DNA from: Methanosarcina sp.
GTDB taxonomy: Archaea > Halobacteriota > Methanosarcinia > Methanosarcinales > Methanosarcinaceae
Direction: 5' to 3'
DNA length: 5,977 nucleotides
Assembly (NCBI GenBank): GCA_013330315.1
Contig: DUIO01000346.1
Span: forward strand, 7,307-13,283
Each line of letters starts with the position of its first letter. Within the stretch, counting starts at the first letter, position 1. This document shows positions 1 to 4,247 of the stretch, piece after piece. A program made the position numbers and the translations under genes. The notes under the pieces are model-generated. The model was not told where the DNA came from and did no database searches. It worked only from the letters and a program-made list of their open reading frames with translations.

Positions 1-39
1 TTGTTGTATTTGTTATCTTAAAATAGGTCCTTGCAAATA

Positions 40-1479
40 ATGGTAGCCATGAAAATGCAGATTAACGGAAAAGCAACAGGAGCATGCGGTAGCGAATCTT
101 TTGATGTTAAAAACCCTGCAACAGGCAAACTTCTAGAGCAGGTCCCGCTGGGTACAGAAGATGATGTTGCCCTTGCAGTAGAAGCTGCGGCATCAGCTTT
201 TGAAAGCTGGGCCTCCACATCTCCACAGCAGAGAGGTGTAATTTTTTACAGGGCGGCAGGGCTTGTCAGAGAGAGAAAAGAAGAAATTGCTACCCTGCTC
301 ACGCAGGAACAGGGAAAGCCTCTTGCAGAATCCAGAAACGAATTGGAGGGCTTTGCACACGTGCTTGAATACTACTGCGGGCTTACAGGCAGTTTGCGAG
401 GGGATTTCATTCCTGTCCCGGGAAATGGATATGCTTTTACTGTAAGTAAGCCTCTTGGAGTCTGTGCAGCTATAATTCCCTGGAACATGCCTGCCCTGAT
501 TATGGGCTGGAAAATTGCCCCTGCTTTAATTTCGGGCAACACTTTTGTGCTGAAACCGGCAAGCAGCACTCCCCTTACAAACCTTACTCTGGCTTCCATC
601 CTCAATGAGGCTGGCCTGCCCGCAGGTGTCCTGAATGTGGTTACGGGTCCAGGAGAAACTACAGGAGAAAGCCTTGTCCGCAACCCCCGCGTAAGAAAAA
701 TCTCCTTTACCGGGGAGTCCAGGACAGGAATAAGGGTTGCAGAGCTTGCAGCCAGCGGGATGAAAAGGGTCACTCTAGAGCTGGGAGGAAGCGACCCCAT
801 GATAGTGTGCGATGATGCTAACCTCGAAAGCGCGGTTGCAGGAGCCATTAGAGGTAGATTCTATAATTGCGGTCAGACATGCACGGCTGTCAAGAGGCTG
901 TATGTCTTTGAATCCGTTGCCAATGAGTTTGTAAGGAAACTCGAAGCAGGAGTTAAAAATTTAAAAGTTGGAAACGGTCTTGATAAAAGTACTGATATGG
1001 GGCCTCTCAACAACCGCAGCCAGATGGAGTATATAAAGGAGCTTATAGCAGAAATTAAGGAGAAAGAAGAGGGAAAAATAATTATAGGAGGGAAAGCGCC
1101 TGAATTTAAAGGCTGGGACAGGGGATACTTTTTCGAACCCACTCTCGTATCAGGCGTGCCCGATGACTCCAGGCTGCTCAAAGAAGAAGTATTCGGGCCT
1201 CTGTTGCCAATAGTCATAGTAAAAAACCTTGATGAGGCAATAGAAGGAGCAAACAGGAGCAGCTATGGGCTTGGTGCATCTATCTGGACAAAAGACCTGG
1301 ACAGGGTGCGTATAGGATGCGAACAGGTAAATGCAGGGATTATATGGATAAACCAGCACCTGAAAATCGCTCCTGAAGTTCCTTTCGGAGGAATTAAAGA
1401 GAGCGGATTCGGAAGAGAAAACGGGCCTGATGTTCTTTCCGAATATCTGGAGAGTAGAACCATAATGTTAAAAACCTGA
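40..1479 (+). CDS. Aldehyde dehydrogenase (ALDH superfamily, NAD(P)+-dependent)
   Basis: Complete 479-aa ALDH, the usual length for the family, which oxidises an aldehyde to a carboxylate with NAD(P)+ in the cytoplasm. Visible motifs, numbered from the ATG at 40: IIPWNMP with the oxyanion-hole Asn149; FVLKPASS with cofactor-binding Lys172; FTGESRTG (223-230) in the Rossmann domain; ELGG with general-base Glu247; NCGQTC with catalytic Cys281; EEVFGP with Glu383; and PFGGIKESGFGRENG (448-462) near the C-terminus. The residue after KPA is Ser rather than Glu, as in succinate-semialdehyde dehydrogenases such as GabD, which hints that NADP+ can be used; this is inference. Substrate cannot be assigned; semialdehydes or lactaldehyde are possible. 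The start is uncertain: TTG 31, ATG 40, ATG 49 and ATG 55 are all in frame, and only a weak AGGT (24-27) lies upstream. ATG 49 (MKMQINGK) also fits typical ALDH N-termini. No neighbour is co-directional, so it appears monocistronic here. Confidence 0.93.
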   Translation: MVAMKMQINGKATGACGSESFDVKNPATGKLLEQVPLGTEDDVALAVEAAASAFESWASTSPQQRGVIFYRAAGLVRERKEEIATLLTQEQGKPLAESRNELEGFAHVLEYYCGLTGSLRGDFIPVPGNGYAFTVSKPLGVCAAIIPWNMPALIMGWKIAPALISGNTFVLKPASSTPLTNLTLASILNEAGLPAGVLNVVTGPGETTGESLVRNPRVRKISFTGESRTGIRVAELAASGMKRVTLELGGSDPMIVCDDANLESAVAGAIRGRFYNCGQTCTAVKRLYVFESVANEFVRKLEAGVKNLKVGNGLDKSTDMGPLNNRSQMEYIKELIAEIKEKEEGKIIIGGKAPEFKGWDRGYFFEPTLVSGVPDDSRLLKEEVFGPLLPIVIVKNLDEAIEGANRSSYGLGASIWTKDLDRVRIGCEQVNAGIIWINQHLKIAPEVPFGGIKESGFGRENGPDVLSEYLESRTIMLKT

Positions 1480-1545
1480 AATAGTAAAACCAGATCCGAT
1501 TTTAGTAAAAACAATATACTTTATTAAAATAAAACTTGATACAAT

Positions 1546-1565
1546 AGAGTTCGATAAACTCTTTT
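1546..1565 (+). terminator. Probable terminator hairpin after the ALDH gene
   Basis: A 6-bp perfect stem (AGAGTT at 1546-1551 with AACTCT at 1557-1562) has a 5-nt loop, and the T run begins at the stem's last base (TTTT, 1562-1565), then G and TTT. It lies 66 nt past the ALDH stop. The stem is short and AT-rich; archaeal termination depends mainly on T tracts, so the T run may matter more than the hairpin. Confidence 0.45.
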
Positions 1566-1574
1566 GTTTAAAAA

Positions 1575-1646
1575 TATTTTAAATAAATATTTTAAATAAA
1601 TATTTTAAATAAATATTTTAAATAAATATTTTAAATAAATTTTAAA
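1575..1646. repeat. Five perfect 13-bp A/T-only tandem repeats
   Basis: The unit TATTTTAAATAAA occurs five times without a mismatch at 1575-1587, 1588-1600, 1601-1613, 1614-1626 and 1627-1639. A partial sixth copy (TTTTAAA, 1640-1646) merges into the left arm of the following inverted repeat. The array contains no G or C. Each unit holds the self-complementary core TTTAAA, and each junction creates AAATATTT. It lies between the convergent ALDH and DUF3303-like genes and is not coding. Perfect identity suggests recent expansion by slippage. Confidence 0.95.
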
Positions 1647-1692
1647 GAAAGTCGATAAGCATTAATAAGCTAGCTCATCGACTTTCTTTAAA
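1641..1692. terminator. 16-bp perfect inverted repeat between convergent genes
   Basis: The left arm TTTAAAGAAAGTCGAT (1641-1656) is the exact reverse complement of 1677-1692, leaving a 20-nt loop. Inside the loop AGC (1658-1660) can pair with GCT (1673-1675) after one mismatch, lengthening the stem. It starts 25 nt downstream of the minus-strand stop at 1718. A bidirectional terminator or mRNA 3' stabilising hairpin for the convergent genes is the simplest reading. There is no clean T run immediately after it on either strand, so the terminator role is an inference. A relic of a small mobile element with terminal inverted repeats is an alternative. Confidence 0.55.
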
Positions 1693-1717
1693 TATACTGG
1701 TATCCAATCTATGCAGC

Positions 1718-1987
1718 TTACTTTTTGTACTTGGGCAGAAGCTGCATGAATTCGGAAGCTTCCATTACAGGGACGCTGTCAATCACGCAGATATCTGACC
1801 ATGGCAGGTTGAAAGCTCCATAAGCTTCGGCACTTTCTGCTTCGTAAAGGATATAATAGCGGTTTCCGGAAAGGTCAACCCACTGGTTAATTACATCAAT
1901 TCCTTCTGGTACTTCCAGTTTCTTGAAGTGCTCAAGGATCTTATCGCGATTCGAAGGGTCCCAGGTACTAACGTCCATGAATAACAT
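1718..1987 (-). CDS. DUF3303-like small protein
   Basis: An 89-aa protein beginning MLFMDVSTWDPSNRD and ending LLPKYKK. The N-terminal MLFM..STWDP pattern, the central Q/W-V-D-L-SGNRYYILYEAES block (about 35-53) and the ...V.VMEASEF end (about 73-80) match what I know of the DUF3303 family, small single-domain proteins frequent in Methanosarcina. The assignment is from memory, without a search. The fold is probably a ferredoxin-like alpha/beta sandwich, and the biochemical role is unknown. There is no signal peptide or membrane segment, so it should be cytoplasmic. The start is well supported: GGAGTGG (2000-1994) lies 6 nt before the ATG. A second in-frame ATG three codons later is less well placed. 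It follows the frameshifted small gene at 2207-2003 by only 15 nt, so the two are probably cotranscribed. Confidence 0.85.
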   Translation of the reverse strand: MLFMDVSTWDPSNRDKILEHFKKLEVPEGIDVINQWVDLSGNRYYILYEAESAEAYGAFNLPWSDICVIDSVPVMEASEFMQLLPKYKK

Positions 1988-2002
1988 CTTTTACCACTCC
2001 TT

Positions 2003-2207
2003 TTATTTTTCTATGCCGCCCATACCCCTTCCCGGAAGCTCAGGCAGCTTCTGTTCAGCATCCGGGTTCTTTTGAGAGCTCAGCCAATAGAAAATATGCA
2101 CGTTTCCCCTGCCATTCTATCAGGTACGGCCTTTTTACCCCCAAAAGCCGGTCTACGGCAGATATTTTGAATGTCTTTAACTCTCCCTGCCCTTCCTTAT
2201 CTGCCAT
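2003..2207 (-). pseudogene. Small unrecognised gene with an apparent one-base frameshift
   Basis: From ATG 2207 the minus strand reads 50 codons (MADKEGQGELKTFKISAVDR..., then YLIEWQGKRAYFLLAELSKEPGC) to a TGA at 2057-2055. GGGGGAT lies about 7 nt before the ATG as a ribosome binding site. Removing one C from the CCC codon at 2066-2064 lets the frame continue as SKEP-DAEQKLPELPGRGMGGIEK to a TAA at 2005-2003. That yields a smooth 67-aa hydrophilic protein whose stop sits just before the Shine-Dalgarno of the DUF3303-like gene. This looks like one small gene broken by a single-base insertion or a sequencing error. The alternative is an intact 50-aa gene followed by chance open frame. I do not recognise the family. 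It is mostly charged with one hydrophobic patch (AYFLLAEL) and has no clear membrane segment. It is probably the first gene of a two-gene unit with the DUF3303-like gene. Confidence 0.5.
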
Positions 2208-2567
2208 TCTCAAATCCCCCTGAGTGACAAATTCGGTAAAGCAGGAACCTCGCAGAAAGAAATTCTGCAGGCACAGACAGTAATAATATCATCCCTTTGG
2301 CTATATAATAGTTCGTCCGAAAGGATTGTTTTGAGTTAAATATCCTTATTAATATCCATAACTTTATTTTTCAGATCTTATATTTAACCGGAGATCCCTG
2401 ACAATCAGCTTATATTATTCGGCATGTCCATGGAGTCTTTCCTCTTTTATTATCAATTTACTGTATTGAGTTCCCGCTGTATTGAACTCCGGCCAGCCTG
2501 CAAATTATTTATAAGGAACATGAGGAACCAATAAAACAATTATGAGAAGCCAGGGAAAATGAATTAT
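2208..2567. other. Intergenic region without a convincing gene
   Basis: No frame here has both a usable start and plausible protein-like composition. It holds candidate minus-strand promoters for the small-gene unit (listed separately). A near-direct repeat, CTGTATTGAGTTCC and CTGTATTGAACTCC (about 2460-2492), also forms a weak GAGTTC/GAACTC inverted repeat. A 36-codon plus-strand frame starting near 2424 is probably fortuitous. Confidence 0.6.
2300..2312 (-). promoter_or_regulatory. Candidate TATA box for the small-gene/DUF3303 unit
   Basis: On the minus strand the sequence reads CGAAC then TATTATATAG, an archaeal-like BRE/TATA arrangement. Transcription would begin about 25 nt downstream, near 2277, giving a leader of about 70 nt before ATG 2207. 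A second minus-strand candidate, CCGGTTAAATATAAG around 2377-2391, has a better-looking BRE but would give a longer leader. The sequence alone does not decide between them. Confidence 0.3.
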
Positions 2568-2688
2568 TTCTTTTTACTGATCTACTTTTACTGATTCTTT
2601 TTACTGATCTACTTTTACTGATTCTTTTTACTAATACTTTCTACTGATTCTTTTTACTAATTCCCTTTTACTAATTTTACTTTACCGA
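2568..2688. repeat. 13/14-bp degenerate T-rich tandem array
   Basis: About nine head-to-tail units of 13-14 bp follow the pattern T-N-C/T-TTTTACTGA or ...ACTAA. The two unit types TTCTTTTTACTGA (13) and TCTACTTTTACTGA (14) alternate, giving a perfect 27-bp duplication (2568-2594 = 2595-2621). Later units (2622-2688) drift: ACTAA replaces ACTGA and single-base changes accumulate. The right end overlaps the stop codon (2684-2682) and last codons of the FAD oxidoreductase gene. On the plus strand the array gives repeated T runs; transcribed from the minus strand it is A-rich, so it is not an obvious terminator for that gene. Confidence 0.9.
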
Positions 2689-4004
2689 CTTCTAACTTCT
2701 TTTTCTTTTGACAGTAATTCCGCCGCTTCGAACCCTGCTTTTACTGAGCCGTTCATACTCCTTTCAGGGTAATTACTTGAAGAGAACATACCTGCAAGGT
2801 AGAGTCCTGAGGGACCTGCATCAAACGGAAGCACTTTTTCAAGGTAACCCTGTTCATATACCGGAGCCGTATCTATTCTGCGGTATAACTTTGTCCAGCG
2901 CACATCCTTTCTTGAGAACCCCGGAAACATTTTTTCCAGCCCGTCCAGGTAGGAGCCGACAACGTCTTCTTCTTTCTGCGTCCAGAGAGGACTTTTTCTG
3001 TCCTGGAAATAGGACGTTACATACACAAGGTTTTCTCCGTAATCCTCAAAAGGCAAAAAATTGGTATGTTCTATTACAGCTCCAAAAGGCACATTAGCTT
3101 TTATATTCAACCAGTAATTTCCATCTTTCATAAGGCTTCTATTAAGCCCTAAAAGAGCGCATGCCGTTCCCTGATAACGGATACTCTTCAGGATATCATG
3201 TAGATTTCCAAGCTTGCCTCCTGTGATTGAATCCAGCACCGCTGGCTCTGCAGTTGAGATAACTGCGTCGCAGGCGATAAAATCTCCATTAACGACCACT
3301 CCCTTTACTGCATTGTCTTTAATTATTACCTCTGTTACTTCCGTGTTTGTTTTGATCTCCCCACCGTTTGCAGTTATCTCCCATGCCAGGGCTCCAACGA
3401 GAGAATTAAACCCTCCCTGCATATACCCCAGTTTTTCTCCTTCTTTTCCCCTGTCCGACCTTATTTTCACCCTGCCGATAAGCCACGCGGCTGAGATGTT
3501 TTCTGCATTGTCCCCAAATTTGCTTTTCATCAGGGGGGCAAAGAAGTTTTCATACACCGACTTTCCTGCAGTACCTAAAATCCAATCTTTTGCCTTTATC
3601 CTGTCATATGGGGCCGTGTCTTTTATCAGCCTTATCCTTAAGACCAGTATGCCAAGTTTTATCAGGTCGAGAGTGGAAAGAGGGCTGAAGCGCAGGATCT
3701 CAACAGGTGTGTTCATAGGGTAATTCTTGCCGTCCACAAAATAGGCGTTTTTTCCCTCAAGCCACAGCATCTGCTTTTCAAGTCCCATCTCTTTTATAAG
3801 GGCAAGAAGTTCGGAATCGCTCCTGAATATATGGTGGTAATACTTTTCAATAAAATATTTTTTTCCGGAATTTTCCAGAGAGTAACTTGCTGACATCCCC
3901 CCCATATCAGAATCTTTTTCAAAAACAGTTACTTTATGAGATTTGCATAGCCTGTAACCTGCTGACAGACCCGCAAGCCCGCTTCCGATTATTACTATCT
4001 TCAT
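2682..4004 (-). CDS. FAD-dependent oxidoreductase, amine oxidase/protoporphyrinogen oxidase-like
   Basis: A complete 440-aa flavoprotein. The N-terminal dinucleotide-binding motif is G7-S-G9-L-A-G12 within MKIVIIGSGLAGLSAG, followed by ribose-binding Glu29 (VFEK) and the GG motif at 35-36. A family-typical YMQGGFNSLVGAL lies at 194-206. The second FAD segment near the C-terminus is GLYLAGMFSS (400-409), with ERSMNGSVKAG (414-424) closing the isoalloxazine pocket. This architecture is shared by protoporphyrinogen oxidases, phytoene desaturases, amine oxidases and sugar- or lipid-associated oxidases, so substrate is open. A true protoporphyrinogen oxidase role is doubtful, because methanogens that make haem use the siroheme (Ahb) route. 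There is no signal peptide; it is probably cytosolic or membrane-peripheral. The start is supported by AGAGGA (4020-4015) about 10 nt before the ATG. It is transcribed divergently from the P-type ATPase. The last codons are inside a tandem repeat array, so the C-terminal tail (KEKEVRSR) may vary between strains. Confidence 0.88.
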   Translation of the reverse strand: MKIVIIGSGLAGLSAGYRLCKSHKVTVFEKDSDMGGMSASYSLENSGKKYFIEKYYHHIFRSDSELLALIKEMGLEKQMLWLEGKNAYFVDGKNYPMNTPVEILRFSPLSTLDLIKLGILVLRIRLIKDTAPYDRIKAKDWILGTAGKSVYENFFAPLMKSKFGDNAENISAAWLIGRVKIRSDRGKEGEKLGYMQGGFNSLVGALAWEITANGGEIKTNTEVTEVIIKDNAVKGVVVNGDFIACDAVISTAEPAVLDSITGGKLGNLHDILKSIRYQGTACALLGLNRSLMKDGNYWLNIKANVPFGAVIEHTNFLPFEDYGENLVYVTSYFQDRKSPLWTQKEEDVVGSYLDGLEKMFPGFSRKDVRWTKLYRRIDTAPVYEQGYLEKVLPFDAGPSGLYLAGMFSSSNYPERSMNGSVKAGFEAAELLSKEKEVRSR

Positions 4005-4058
4005 GTATATTTTTTCCTCTATTCATTAAATTTCTAAATTAACTTTTAATGACTGGTC

Positions 4059-4077
4059 ATGATCATAGAACTTCTAT
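4059..4077. promoter_or_regulatory. Overlapping palindromes in the divergent promoter, possible operator
   Basis: ATGATCAT (4059-4066) is an 8-bp perfect palindrome overlapping ATAGAA-C-TTCTAT (4065-4077), a 6-1-6 inverted repeat. They lie about 55-75 bp upstream of the FAD oxidoreductase start, where its promoter should be. Short palindromes arise by chance in AT-rich DNA, so the operator role is only suggestive. Confidence 0.25.
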
Positions 4078-4154
4078 ATGAAAAAATAGACGGATTCCAC
4101 ATATCTTTTCTCAGGAGAGATTTTGTGAGCCCATAATCACCTGGAACCCCTTTG

Positions 4155-4166
4155 CATATCGATATG
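4155..4166. promoter_or_regulatory. 12-bp perfect palindrome upstream of the ATPase TATA box
   Basis: CATATCGATATG is perfectly self-complementary and ends 9 bp before the TATA box at 4176. A related 8-bp palindrome, GATATATC (4212-4219), lies close to the expected transcription start. Paired sites bracketing a core promoter are a common arrangement for archaeal regulators. The pairing is seen; the regulatory role is inferred. Confidence 0.4.
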
Positions 4167-4169
4167 TCT

Positions 4170-4183
4170 AACCGGTATATATA
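4170..4183 (+). promoter_or_regulatory. BRE/TATA promoter of the P-type ATPase
   Basis: AACCGG followed by TATATATA (4176-4183) is a good archaeal BRE plus TATA box. Initiation would be expected near 4205-4210, giving a leader of about 40-55 nt before the coding start. Confidence 0.55.
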
Positions 4184-4247
4184 CATTAAACTCATTTATA
4201 TTATAGCATGGGATATATCGAGTCCAGAGCTATCTGTTTATAACTAA

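Noticed and set aside
372..848. Minus-strand open frame of 158 codons
   Set aside because: Antisense shadow of the ALDH gene with no recognisable motif or ribosome binding site.
1575..1692. CRISPR-like or replication-origin reading of the repeat region
   Set aside because: Units are contiguous with no spacers, so it is not CRISPR. No GC-containing origin recognition box or cdc6/orc1 gene is visible, so an origin is unsupported.
1641..1692. Insertion sequence ends
   Set aside because: Only 20 bp separate the arms, there is no transposase, and no flanking target duplication is evident; kept only as a minor alternative.
2424..2534. Plus-strand 36-codon frame beginning MSMESFLFYYQ
   Set aside because: No Shine-Dalgarno, no recognisable similarity, and it spans the near-direct repeat; likely chance.
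2568..2688. Terminator for the FAD oxidoreductase
   Set aside because: In the transcribed direction the array gives A runs, not U runs, so it does not resemble an archaeal terminator.
3214..3723. Plus-strand open frame of 169 codons
   Set aside because: Antisense to the FAD oxidoreductase; low-complexity Ser/Pro/Ile composition typical of a shadow frame.
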